A DNA stretch of 64,000 bases from Cladorhizidae sp. MBARI D1340-BT2 (Eukaryota > Porifera > Demospongiae > Poecilosclerida > Cladorhizidae), in assembly GCA_028752905.1 (NCBI GenBank), contig JAQNBH010000004.1, forward strand, positions 30,848,251 to 30,912,250. Reading direction: 5' to 3'. The notes beneath the pieces were generated by a model. That model did no database searches. It was not told where the DNA came from and was given only the letters and a program-made list of their open reading frames with translations. Shown here piece by piece: positions 45,005 through 55,799 of the stretch (positions are counted from its first letter, which is position 1; every line of letters begins with the position of its first letter). A program made the position numbers and the translations under genes.

Positions 45005-45812
45005 GTGCACATGTTAGCATGAAGTTCACTCCCCCCAAGTCTTAGCTTTATATTGATTTGTTAGCATGAAGTTCACTCCCCCCAAGTCTTAGCTTTATAT
45101 TGATTTGTTAGCATGAAGTTCAATCCCCCCAAGTCTTAGCTTTATATTGATTTGTTAGCATGAAGTTCACTCCCCCCAAGTCTTAGCTTTATATAGATTT
45201 GTTAGCATGAAGTTCACTCCCCCCAAGTCTTAGCTTTATATTGATTTGTTAGCATGAAGTTCACTCCCCCCAAGTCTTAGCTTTATATTGATTTGTTAGC
45301 ATGAAGTTCACTCCCCCCAAGTCTTAGCTTTATATTGATTTGTTAGCATGAAGTTCACTCCCCCCAAGTCTTAGCTTTATATTGATTTGTTAGCATGAAG
45401 TTCACTCCCCCCAAGTCTTAGCTTTATATTGATTTGTTAGCATGAAGTTCACTCCCCCCAAGTCTTAGCTTTATATTGATTTGTTAGCATGAAGTTCACT
45501 CCCCCCAAGTCTTAGCTTTATATTGATTTGTTAGCATGAAGTTCACTCCCCCCAAGTCTTAGCTTTATATTGATTTGTTAGCATGAAGTTCACTCCCCCC
45601 CAAGTCTTAGCTTTATATTGATTTGTTAGCATGAAGTTCACTCCCCCCAAGTCTTAGCTTTATATTGATTTGTTAGCATGAAGTTCAATCCCCCCAAGTC
45701 TTAGCTTTATATTGATTTGTTAGCATGAAGTTCAATCCCCCCAAGTCTTAGCTTTATATTGATTTGTTAGCATGAAGTTCAATCCCCCCAAGTCTTAGCT
45801 TTATATTGATTT
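45005..45812. repeat. 47-bp minisatellite x 17
   Basis: The unit contains GCATGAAGTTCACTCCCCCC and AAGTCTTAGCTTTATATTGA. It is very uniform; only a C/A change and one extra C vary, which suggests recent expansion. Confidence 0.96.
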
Positions 45813-46067
45813 GAATGCAACATAAATTTAGAAATGCTTGACAATCCCAGCCCATCCTGTACATAGTTGCATGGCAAGTGTTCACAGCAAATATTCTACG
45901 TAAATGTATATGTATGCATGTATATATATATTAGGTGGTCTTGTCTATCTGTATGTATGTCTGGTATGTTTTTTCCCCATTTTCCTGACCATGGCACACA
46001 AATAGTGCAACATGGTGGCATTACCTACAGACTATGCTAGCCACACTATAGCTCACATAATAGCTAA

Positions 46068-46452
46068 GCTGTCTCTAACTCTACTCTGTTTTTTAGATAA
46101 GCTGCCTCTAACTCTACTCTGTTTTCTATCTAAGCTGCCTCTAATCCTACTATGTTTTCTAGCTAAGCTGCCTCTAACCCTACTATGTTTTCTAGCTAAG
46201 CTGCCTCTAATCCTACTATGTTTTCTAGCTAAGCTGTCTCTAACTCAACTCTGTTTTCTAGCTAAACTGCCTCTAACCCTACTATGTTTTCTAGATAAGC
46301 TGTCTCTAACCTACTTTGTTTTCTAGCTAAGCTGCCTCTAACCCTACTCTGTTTTCTAGATAAGCTGCCTCTAACTCAACTCTGTTTTCTAGCTAAGCTG
46401 CCTCTAACCTTACTCTGTTTTCTAGCCAAGCTGCCTCTAACCCTACTCTGTT
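46068..46452. repeat. 33-bp minisatellite x 12
   Basis: The unit contains CTAAGCTGCCTCTAACCCTA and CTCTGTTTTCTAG. Each unit has a pyrimidine tract plus TAG that could mimic a 3' splice site on the sense strand of TATDN1. Confidence 0.94.
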
Positions 46453-47089
46453 AGAAGAATGCCTCAAGTTACTCTCGTATGACCTGTAGGAGGTGGTGAT
46501 GGCTTCAATCAGGTTGTCATGGAGACAGGGGATCCTCTCCTGAGCAACACCTCTGCTAGTCAATTATGTCCTTGACAAAAACAGAAATTGTAAAATGGGT
46601 ACGTCACAGTTCATAATTCATAATTTTACCTAATAACCTTTGAAGCATCTTTCAGAACAGAGATTTGTTAACTAAGTGAATTTGAACCACCCAGAGCATG
46701 CTGGGTGCCCTTGCCAAAGTGATGCTTGCAGTCTAGACCAGAAGACTCCTGACTTGATTGATGGCAGTGAAGTTCAAGTATTCAGTCATGCCCTTTTAAC
46801 AGGAATTGGCTCCACGTCTTTAAGGTTGACCTTCTAGGAATTGGCCAAGGTGTTGATAGTTTGCAACTGTTATCTTGGACATACTGGTATCAAGTAATGG
46901 GGGGGGGGGGGGGGTGGCAGGAGCATCATCCTGGGGTAATTGAGAGGCAGGATGCTGGCAACCTGCTCTAACTGTGGGGGGATGCTCAGTGCTGCCACTG
47001 CCTTTCCTTGGACATTCCAGTTTTCCCAAGATACTTGTAACCATCCTGGGATGTTCCTACTCCTAAAATACACTAAACCTACATAGCCC
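46453..47089. other. Intronic sequence, no gene recognised
   Basis: Unique DNA with a G run near 46899. No supported frame. Confidence 0.5.
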
Positions 47090-47345
47090 TGGGCCCCTGG
47101 TCCTAATCATGGAACATCCCTTAGCCCTACTGTCCTGGTCCTACCATAGAACAGCTACATGTAGCCCTTGACCATAGATAGCCCTAGAATAAGCATATCC
47201 AAGCCCTAGATCCTAGCCCTAGAATATGCCTAGTGCTAGAATAAGCCAATAAGCCTAACCCTAGAATAAGCTTGACCCTAGACCCAGAATAAGCCTAACC
47301 CTAACCCTAGCCCTAGAATAAGCCTAATTCTAGCCCTAGCACTGA
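47090..47345. repeat. CCTAGAATAAGCCTAACCC degenerate repeat
   Basis: C-rich telomere-like modules (CCCTAGAATAAGC, CTAACCC) over about 250 bp, opposite in strand sense to the other G-rich arrays. Confidence 0.8.
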
Positions 47346-47439
47346 TTCTGGTGTCGAGGCAGATTTCTGACTTGCTATACAACTGATTTCTCTCGATGTA
47401 GCAAGTCAGTTTGGGGTGGGAATGAGATAGCACTAGGGC

Positions 47440-48362
47440 TAAAGGGGTGTGGCTTGGGCTAGGAGAGTAACTAGGGTTGGGTGTGGTTTCATCTAGGGCT
47501 GGAAGCTAGGTGTGGTTACAGCTAAGGTTATAATTGTGGCTAGGGCAGCTAGGGAGAGTGTGATTACAGCTAGGGCTAGAAGTGTGGTTAGTGCTGCTAG
47601 GAGAGTGGCTGGGGCTAGGGCTAGGAGTGTGGCTGGGGCTCTGGCTAGGAGTGTGGCTGGGGCTAGGAGAGGGCTGGGGCTGGGCTAGGAGAATGTGGCT
47701 GGGGCTAGGGCTAGGAGTGTGGCTAGGGCTAGGAGAGTGGCTGGGGCTAGGGCTAGGAGTGTGGCTGGGGCTAGGGCTAGGAGTGTGGCTGAGGCTAGGG
47801 CTAGGAGTGTGGCTGGGGCTAGGGCTAGGAGTGTGGCTGGGGCTATGGCTAGGAGTGTGGCTGGGGCTCTGGCTAGGAGTGTGGCTGGGGCTAGGAGAGG
47901 GCTGGGGCTGGGCTAGGAGAATGTGGCTGGGGCTAGGGCTAGGAGTGTGGCTAGGGCTAGGAGAGTGGCTGGGGCTAGGGCTAGGAGTGTCGCTGGGGCT
48001 AGGGCTAGGAGAGTGTTGCTTGGGCTAGGGCTAGGAGTGTGGCTGGGGCTAGGGCTAGGAGTGTGGCTGGGGCTAGGGCTAGTAGTGTGGCTGGGGCTAG
48101 AGCTAGGAGAGTGGCTGGGGCTAGGGCTAGGAGAGTGTGGCTGGGGCTAGGGCTAGGAGAGTGGCTGTGGCCAAGGCTAGGAGTGTGGCTGGGGCTAGGG
48201 CTAGGAGAGTGTGGCTGGGGCTAGGGCTAGGAGAGTGGCTGTGGCCAAGGCTAGGAGTGTGGCTGGGGCTAGGGCTAGGAGAGTGTGGCTGGGGCTAGGG
48301 CTAGGAGAGTGGCTGTGGCCAAGGCTAGGAGTGTGGCTGGGGCTAGGGCTAGGAGAGTGTGG
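47440..48362. repeat. GGGCTAGG-type repeat with larger units
   Basis: Modules GGCTGGGGCTAGGGCTAGGA plus GTGTGGCT or GAGTGGCT, irregular. Blocks of about 230 bp (47645 and 47885) and about 95 bp are repeated. Confidence 0.93.
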
Positions 48363-48604
48363 CGGGCTATGAGAGTAGAGTGTGCTGTGCTAAATAACAC
48401 TGTTGTCTTCAGATGTTGTTTCCTCATTAGCTGCTGGTAGGCGAATAATTTTGCACAAATCGGTTCTCTATTCAATCTAGTTCTAGTCTACCTCACTAGC
48501 CCAGGATGAAAGCATGTGGTTGTATTGGTCATACCTGAACAGTGGTGTGTCCTCCACCTAGCCCCCCTCCCTTTCTGGGATGTTCACTAAGTGATTGTGC
48601 AGCG

Positions 48605-48915
48605 TGTGCCTCAGTGTCACTACTAGGGCTAGGCATGTGGGCCTCAGTGTCACTACTAGGGCTAGGCACGTGGGCCTCAGTGGCACTACTAGGGCTAGGC
48701 ACGTGGGCCTCAGTGTCACTACTAGGGCTAGGCACGTGGACCTCAGTGTCACTACTAGGGCTACCTCATAGGGCTAGGCACGTGGGCCTCAGTGTCACTA
48801 CTAGGGCTAGGCACGTGGACCTCAGTGTCACTACTAGGGCTAGGCATGTGGACCTCAGTGTCACTACTAGGGCTAGGCACGTGGGCCTCAGTGCCACTAC
48901 TAGGGCTAGGCACGT
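48605..48915. repeat. 33-bp minisatellite x 9
   Basis: The unit contains CCTCAGTGTCACTACTAGGG and CTAGGCACGTGGG. Open frames on both strands derive from the period. Confidence 0.95.
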
Positions 48916-49519
48916 TCTAGGGGAATAAGGCCAGGAGAGTACCATCCTGAGGTGCAAAGGTCGTGGCAGCTCTGGGAAATCCCTTAATGGCCTCTCTCAT
49001 TGCTAATCCTGTGCAAGCAGATGCAAAGAGATATGCACTATGTATTACTACACTTCTTGGGCATCCATTGCCGTTCATCTCTGGTTTTATTGGCTCTGGG
49101 ATACCAAAAAATATCGCTATTTATGAAAACCAGCATTATAGGACTCAGACCCTGTATTAACCTTTGACCTCTACCTTTCAAGGTGTAGTGAATGAGGTAC
49201 ATACCTACCAAATGTGGTAAGAATATAGCAATCTGCTTTGTGTAAAATGCTTAATTTCAATTTTTATCTTTCACTTTAATATATATATATATATTATATA
49301 TATATATAATATATATTATAATATATAAACATCTTTGATCACAATTAAGATCTGCCTACAAGTTTGGTTAAGGTCCAGCAAGCTCTTTCATGTAATTCCT
49401 CTTTCATGTAATGCTTAATTTCTATCTTGAGCTTTCGAAATTTAATTATTCCTTGCTACACACTTGATCTGCTTGCCAAGTTTTGTAAAGATCTGTCAGG
49501 TCATTTTTGATTTTTTTTT
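48916..49519. other. Intronic sequence with (AT)n tract
   Basis: TATATA-rich tract at 49281-49327. Otherwise nothing recognisable. Confidence 0.6.
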
Positions 49520-49771
49520 GTAAGCAGAGGTTGTATGCTAGCAACATATGTGAGCATCCATATGTTATTGCTCTGACCAGAGCCATGGGTGTGGTAAGGC
49601 TTTCCATTGAACATCGTCCCCACCCCCGCACACACACACACACACACAGAGTAAAGGAAAAGGGTGGGGGGGGGGGGGGTTCAATGGAAAGCCTTACCAC
49701 ACCCATGGCCCTGGTCAGAGCAATAACATAAGGATGCTCACATATGTTGCTAGCATACAACCTCTGCTTAC
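49520..49771. mobile_element. Foldback element with 92-bp arms
   Basis: The arms 49520-49611 and 49680-49771 are reverse complements with about two mismatches. They contain GTAAGCAGAGGTTGTATGCT at one end and TTCAATGGAAAGCCTTACCA at the loop side. The 68-bp loop holds a (CA)n run and a 14-15 G run. The distal end of the right arm is the first unit of the adjoining 32-bp minisatellite. Confidence 0.9.
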
Positions 49772-50508
49772 ATATGTTGCTAGCATACAACCTCTGCTTA
49801 CATATGTTGCTAGCATACTATACCTCTGCTTACATATGTTGCTAGCACACTATACCTCTGCTTACATAATGTTGCTAGCGTACTATACCTCTGCTTACAT
49901 ATGTTGCTAGCACACTATACCTCTGCTTACATATGTTGCTAGCACACTATACCTCTGCTTACATATGTTGCTAGCACACTATACCTCTTCTTACATATGT
50001 TGCTAGCATACTATACCTCTTCTTACATATGTTGCTAGCACTATACCTCTTCTTACATATGTTGCTAGCACACTATACCTCTTCTTACATATGTTGCTAG
50101 CATACTATACATGTACCTCTGCTTACATATGTTGCTAGCATACTATACCTCTGCTTACATATGTTGCTAGCATACTATACTTCTGCTTACATATGTTGCT
50201 AGCACACTATACCTCTGCTTACATATGTTGCTAGCACACTATACCTCTTCTTACATATGTTGCTAGCATACTATACCTCTGCTTACATATGCTGCTAGCA
50301 TACTATACATGTACCTCTGCTTACATATGTTGCTAGCACACTATACCTCTGCTTACATATGTTGCTAGCATACTATACTTCTGCTTACATATGTTGCTAG
50401 CATACTATACCTCTGCTTACATATGTTGCTAGCATACTATACTTCTGCTTACATATGTTGCTAGCATACTTTACCTCTGCTTACATATGTTGCTAGCATG
50501 CTATACTG
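49738..50508 (+). repeat. 32-bp minisatellite x 24, reaching the exon 8 acceptor
   Basis: The unit contains CTTACATATGTTGCTAGCAC plus ACTATACCTCTG. It starts in the right arm of the foldback and stops 12 bp before the exon at 50521, so the last unit forms part of the acceptor region (CTATACTGTTATTGTTTTAG). Confidence 0.95.
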
Positions 50509-50520
50509 TTATTGTTTTAG

Positions 50521-50606
50521 ATACTTTGAAAGGCAGTTTGAAATTTCAGAAAGGACAGGACTACCGTTATTTCTGCACTGCCGGAACGCCTACCCAGACT
50601 TCTTCG
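50521..50606 (+). CDS. TATDN1: TATDN1-like deoxyribonuclease, exon 8
   Basis: An 86-nt exon with acceptor ATTGTTTTAG and donor GTAAAT, phase 2 in and 1 out. It encodes (K)[20 protein letters not shown], then RNAYPDFF. The segment FLHCR carries the metal-ligand His of TatD enzymes, and KYFE-x-QFE-(I/L)SE is a TATDN1 signature. The split last codon gives Asp with the exon at 54755. Confidence 0.95.
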
Positions 50607-52114
50607 GTAAATGCTCGTTAATATTGTACATAAATCTGCAATTATTGGTCAAGTGTTGGTTTCCATGACTATGGTCTTATAATAAAATTTAAAAAACCTA
50701 AATTTTTTTTACTTTATTTATTTTTTATTATTAAATTTTTATTTATTATATATATATTTTCACTGCCTCATGCTAAGAACTCAACAATAGTCTCCTTTAA
50801 TAATGCTCTGCATGTTCTTGGCAGTGCCAGGGCTCCCTCCTGGATCATCCATAACCATTGGATGGCTTGTGTCGATGTTGTCGATGTTGCTCATGGATTT
50901 TCTGCTCTCTCCTTGCATGTCCACTGCCTACGCACTTGAGGCTCTCATCTCTTGCCTTGTTGTCGCTCTTCAGGCGTTTCCTGCCCTCTCTGCAAATCTA
51001 GGTGGTGCTGGTATCCTTATCTTGGCCTTTGCTGCCACTAATCTGGCGTCCTCGATCTGTACCTCCCATTTCTCTCGGAAGTTTATCTGTTTTAAGGTAG
51101 GCTTTTACCTTTTTTTTTTAAATGATTTAAAAAAAACTTTTATTGCTCTATTCTATACCTTGATGCATGTAGTTGTTATGTTTCAAGGTTCAGAGTATTT
51201 CAATGCTCCATTATGAAGTTATGCACCTTTTTGTGCATGCTATTTCAGCTATATACAAAATACCGTTTGTATCTTGAAGACGGCGCTCCTGCCAAAGGTA
51301 AGCGTATCTCCCTAACCGTTCATGATAGAAGTCTGGAAAAGGACTCTAAATGAAGCTCTCAGTAAGCTTCCAATTACCATGGTTACCACGCAGCCCTGTG
51401 CTGTCATCACATGATCTGCGCATCCTGTCAGGCAACCGTCATCATTTCGATTTTTACCAAAAAATACAAAAAACAACAACACCGACTTTTCATGGCTTCT
51501 CCTGAAAATCACTGTTTCCGAATCTGGAAATATTCTCACTTGCTCATTTTTTAATGTATACACGATTTTAATATATCATTTGAAAGCCCTTTCCCTGTTC
51601 TATAAAGTGAGTGTCTAAAACATGTTTAAGTGCATCCATGGTGGAGGTATGCATATGGATATACATACCATGTTTAGAACTTCAGGTTGACCTCTCTTAA
51701 AATTCAGTTGTTGTGCTAATGTTCTTTTTAGCCATTCACTTTGCACTTCTATGATCACTCTAAGCACTTCCTAAGTGGGAAGTGGTTAGGACTAAGTGGC
51801 CATGAGTTAGAATATTTGCCCCTGATACTGAGGTGGGATCTATAACTTCACCTAGGTAGTAGATATGCAAATATCAAAAGAAAGCACATTCAATACATGC
51901 ATCTTGATAAAAATTCACCTGCATTGAGAAAGAAACAAAAAAGTTATGACAAGTTGTGTCGACCACCCCAGAAATGGTAAAAGCCTCCCTTATTAAGCTG
52001 CCTTCTCCAGCAGAGCATCTTATGTAGCTGAATATATGTACATGCATATACAGTAATGGTGTTCTCTTCCATAGTGGCAAAATGGCAAAATGTGTGTCAC
52101 TGTTTGTACATGAT
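50607..52114. other. Intronic sequence, dispersed repeat copy 2
   Basis: 50795-51105 contains phrases shared with 37381-37604 and with 21063-21210 (ending GTTTATCTGTTTTAAGGT), so it is probably an interspersed repeat. The remainder is unique AT-rich DNA without supported genes. Confidence 0.4.
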
Positions 52115-52310
52115 ATTCGATGATAGATAAATAGGTGATAGATAAATAGATAGATGATAGATATTTAAATAGACAGATACTAGCATAGATAGATGACATA
52201 TTTATAGATGCTAGCATAGATAACATCAGATAAATAAATGATAGCATAGACCTGTAGATGATAGATAATAGATAGATGATTTTAAATGTAGATATTTTAG
52301 ATGATAGATA
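52115..52310. repeat. Degenerate GATA repeat
   Basis: Irregular GATAGATGATAGATATTTAA modules. Confidence 0.85.
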
Positions 52311-52318
52311 TTTAAGGG

Positions 52319-53045
52319 ACCTAATAGAAGATGCTAAAAGAACTTGTGGGCACCACTTTATAGCTCCATAGATTCTGCACACTGCACTATATGGATTTGA
52401 TATATAGCTCAAAAGAGTCTGTATGCTCTCTTTTGAACATTTTTCATACGTATATATAACTATACCCAAGTTACTGGAGCTAAAGTGGGGTACTTCAAAA
52501 CCTGAGTGCCTGATTTTGCAACATGTCTAACTCCTAATCAAGATGTACCAGTGGCTAGAGGAATTCCAATGAGTGTTCATTAGGCACTAAAACGTAAGTA
52601 TGTGCTCAAGGGTGGTGTAATTTTACGAAATTGATTTTCAACCACCAGCACATGACCAGTACTGGTGATGCATGCATGAACACTGGGCCACACTGGACCA
52701 GGTGAGGGTGGGCCAGTGGCTGGTGATGCATGCTCATGTTTTAGTGCCTAATGAAAACACTCATTATATGCAGTTAGACTTTCTCGAGCTAATTTCAGCT
52801 GTCTTAGCACTTGGCAATCTGGAATTAGACTTGTTGCAAAATCAGGCACTCAGGTTTTGAGGGACTTAACTTTGACTGCATGTAACTTGGGCCTAGTTAT
52901 ACCTACACAAAAAATTATTTAGTATCAAGAGAGATCACACAGAGACTGACTCATATTTTGAGCTATATATCAAATCCATATAGTGAATTGTGCAGAATCT
53001 CTGGAGCTCTAAAGTGGTAACCAAAAGTTTTTAGCACCTACTATT
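52319..53045. mobile_element. MITE-like element with about 275-300-bp inverted arms
   Basis: The left arm 52319-52593 is matched in reverse complement by the right arm 52738-53045. Shared blocks include GAGCTATATATCAAATCCAT, TTGCAAAATCAGGCACTCAG and TTTTAGTGCCTAATGAA. The spacer contains a smaller palindrome around ACCAGTACTGGT. It is inserted within GATA repeats, which continue on both sides. A related arm lies at 30605-30720. No coding capacity. Confidence 0.8.
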
Positions 53046-53074
53046 GTATGGTATAATCCCCACTCATATTTTAA

Positions 53075-53430
53075 ATAGGTGTAGGTGATAGATGATAGAT
53101 TTTTGAATAGATAGATGATAGATATTTAAATACGTAGATAGATAATAGCATAGATACAGATGATAGATTTTTGAATAGATAGATAGTAGATATTTAACTA
53201 GATAGATGATAGACACAAATATAGATGATAGTATAATATAGATAATAATAGATAGATGCTAGCATAGATGATGATAGATATTTATATAGATTGATATTAA
53301 ATACTAGCATAAATAGATGATAGATATTTAGATAGATGATAGATATTTAAATTTAAATAGATGATAGTATAGATAGATGATAGATCTTTAAAATAGCTAG
53401 ACGATAGATGGATAAATGAATGGGCCGGGT
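53075..53430. repeat. Degenerate GATA repeat (continuation)
   Basis: GATAGATGATAGATATTTAA modules as at 52115-52310, apparently one array split by the MITE. Confidence 0.85.
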
Positions 53431-53865
53431 TTCATTTAGAAAATTGTCCAGGGGGGGGCAACTGGAGGAATCTGGATTTTAAGGGGGGACATGATGGTTA
53501 AAGATTTGACAATGTTTCTGGTTGAATTTTAATAATATAATTTCCAGGGGGGGGGGGGGGGAGGGGGGGGGGGGGGGGGGGCAAAAAGGTTCCAAGGTGG
53601 GGGCAAACCATGGATAGGTGATAGAGAATGAAATGATCGATAGATGATAGCATAGAGATGATAGATAAACCATGAGCAATGGGAATCAGTGTTTCATTTT
53701 GAAAATTGTCCAAGGGGGGGGGGGGCAACTGGAGGAATCTGGATTTTAAGTGGGGACTTGATGGTTAAAGATGTGACAAAGTTTCTAATGATACAATTTC
53801 CAAGGGGGGGGGGGGGGGCAAAAAGGTTCCAAGGCCCCCCCCCCCCATTCTAAATGAAACCCTGG
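53430..53865. mobile_element. Duplicated G-run element with GGGTTTCATTTAGAA ends
   Basis: Two copies (about 53428-53600 and 53690-53865) share AAATTGTCCA followed by a G run, CAACTGGAGGAATCTGGATT, a second G run and AAAAAGGTTCCAAGG. The left border GGGTTTCATTTAGAA and the right border TTCTAAATGAAACCC are reverse complements, which suggests MITE termini. Similar GGGTTTCA borders occur near 54966 and 55500. Confidence 0.55.
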
Positions 53866-54111
53866 GAGTGGTAATAGGTAAACGATACCAAATAGATGGT
53901 AGATGGATACTTAAAGGATTGATGGGTGGGTAGACTGGTGTATATACCTCAATTAGAATGCCTGTTTTTATCCATTTCATTTTATGAGCGCCCTAGCTGG
54001 GCATGCTATTCGTGTGCATGCTCTATTATTTTAACAGACGTGCACAATAGTTGCACGAGATCACCTGAGCTTGAATAGCTGACAACTGTTGACAATAGCA
54101 GTGTTCGTGCT

Positions 54112-54396
54112 CTAGCCATCGTCCTCTATTCTGGTTGCGTCTTCTTCATAGTCTGCTTTGTCGCTTGCGAAGGGATCATCATCGTCACTCTCTCGCGCCT
54201 CTTTTCTGTGGAGTCCGGCAGTCTCGCTGGTGATGTTTCCTGCAGCACACAATGCCCAATCTTTAGCAGTGAATGCTGTCATCATGTGACCGTCTATCTC
54301 TCGACTGTGAAGGATTTGATTATCGCTTCTGCAGTGACAGATTGCCAAACTTTCTCCACCCACTCCAGACAGAGCATTTTTTTCTAGCACTTTCAT
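54112..54396 (-). CDS. Unrecognised intronless 94-residue ORF with acidic tail
   Basis: A minus-strand ATG frame of 94 codons ends at TAG. The first 60 residues are mixed (including ICHCRSDNQ and DGHMMTAFTAKDWALCAAGN). The last 30 are strongly acidic (ESDDDDPFASDKADYEEDA then TRIEDDG), a composition typical of real cytosolic or nuclear protein tails rather than repeat-derived frames. It is not low-complexity repeat and lies antisense in the TATDN1 intron, 360 bp before exon 9. I do not recognise the family. It may be a small single-exon gene, a retrocopy or a terminal exon. Confidence 0.35.
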   Translation of the reverse strand: MKVLEKNALSGVGGESLAICHCRSDNQILHSREIDGHMMTAFTAKDWALCAAGNITSETAGLHRKEARESDDDDPFASDKADYEEDATRIEDDG

Positions 54397-54754
54397 ATTT
54401 CCTGCTGGAGCACGGTCTAATTGAAGGCGCGACCAGTTCTTTCGAGATTATAAATAAGTCGTGGTCTAATTGAGGAAATGAAGTATACATGAATGGATAG
54501 ATGGATAGAACATTTGTCTGGCACCATGCTGGAATATACCCACAGTGCCCATTTACAGGCTTATGAGTCTGTCATCAAACCGTGCATGCCAGGAACTCCA
54601 TACCTAATACAGACCTGGTAGAACATTGCACAAAGTCACCGACTTGAACCTCCATACACCAATCAACCCTTTCGTTGACAAGTAACCCTTTCTGCTAAGA
54701 CTTGAAAGGTCAGAATATCAATAGTGACATACGTTCTCTGTCTTTCCTCTGCAG

Positions 54755-54795
54755 ATATTCTGCACAGGAACAAGGGGAAGTTCGGCCAAGGAGTA
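54755..54795 (+). CDS. TATDN1: TATDN1-like deoxyribonuclease, exon 9 (last in window)
   Basis: A 41-nt exon with acceptor TCCTCTGCAG and consensus donor GTAAGT, phase 1 in and 0 out. With the split codon it reads D-ILHRNKGKFGQGV, collinear with the family segment DI-x-x-RN after the HCR metal site. The next family element is VHSFDG with another metal-ligand His. I searched 54796-64000 by eye for an SFDG-type coding string and found none, so this intron probably runs past the window edge. Together the eight exons cover about 168 residues, slightly over half of a protein of about 300. Confidence 0.88.
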
Positions 54796-55458
54796 GTAAG
54801 TGTTGTTGGGCTGTATGTGCTGTACGTATGTTGACCTAGTTGGTTTCTGAAGAGGGTTTATAAACATAGGCAACTATGGCCACAGCCATTTAAGGCATAT
54901 TCATTTGTGTTGATGCCAAGTGTGCCCAAACCAAACAGCTGCGGTCGACCCTTGCCACTAGAGTCAGGGTTTCACCCTGGGGGAGAGGGGGAGGATATAC
55001 CCCCCACTATTTTCACTGATACCAAAGTTCAAATGCATGTTGACTATGTAGGACTTATATTTTACAGCCATGGACATTTAACTATCAGAGGTGAGATCTG
55101 CTTAATACTATCACACTAGCCTGACTAGTGAGATTGATTAGTGCAGCGTTATTGTAACTAGTTACATTCATATAGAGAAAAGACAAATGGCTGGCTACAC
55201 AGTAGGTGTACACCAACACAGTAACAACAGCTATATTTCAGTTCACCATAATGAAGGGCATTTCTTCATTGTGATAGTGAATTGTTAATTACAAATTACC
55301 TTCAACATGCATGGGAAAACAAAAATAAACCATTAGAGAGCATATTGAATGGGCTACATATTGGTATACATATGAATCAGGACCATAGCATACATTTTAT
55401 AATAAACTCACATGGTCAGACCCTTTCACGTCATCCAATCAAGTCAGTACTGGCATAA

Positions 55459-55485
55459 CCCCCCCCCCCCCCCCCCCCCCCCCCC
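55459..55485. repeat. Poly-C tract (27)
   Basis: Uninterrupted C run next to the GGGTTTCATCCTGG-type border at 55486-55512. The 600 bases to its left are unique intron-like sequence. Confidence 0.93.
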
Positions 55486-55644
55486 AGTTGAAACATCCAG
55501 GATGAAACCCTGAGAGTATCTCTCTCACACTCCATATCTCTCCCATTGTTGCTGCAGGAGCAAGTGCTGGATGGGATTTGTTTGCGGCTGGCTAGTTTTT
55601 TATATATTGACAAGTGTATAGAAAGATTGTGTTTGATTCTATCT

Positions 55645-55795
55645 TCTTGTTGCTGCTGCCATCTTGTTGTGGCTGCCATATTGTTGTTGCTGCTGCTATT
55701 TTGTTGCTTCTACCATCTTGTTGTTGTTGCTACCATCTTGTTGTTGCATCTTGTTGTTGTTGCTGCCACAGCTTTTGTTGTTGTTGTTGTTCTTG
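55645..55795. repeat. TTG/CTG trinucleotide-rich repeat
   Basis: ATCTTGTTGTTGCTGCTACC-like modules, about seven copies. Confidence 0.88.
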
Positions 55796-55799
55796 CTTG

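Noticed and set aside
49281..49327. TATA-rich tract as a promoter
   Set aside because: Simple AT repeat in an intron, with no gene start nearby.
55556..55640. Acceptor plus EQVLDG...LYIDKC as the next TATDN1 exon
   Set aside because: The expected VHSFDG and following residues are absent. The partial likeness (LDG, LYI) is too weak and the frame runs into a trinucleotide repeat.
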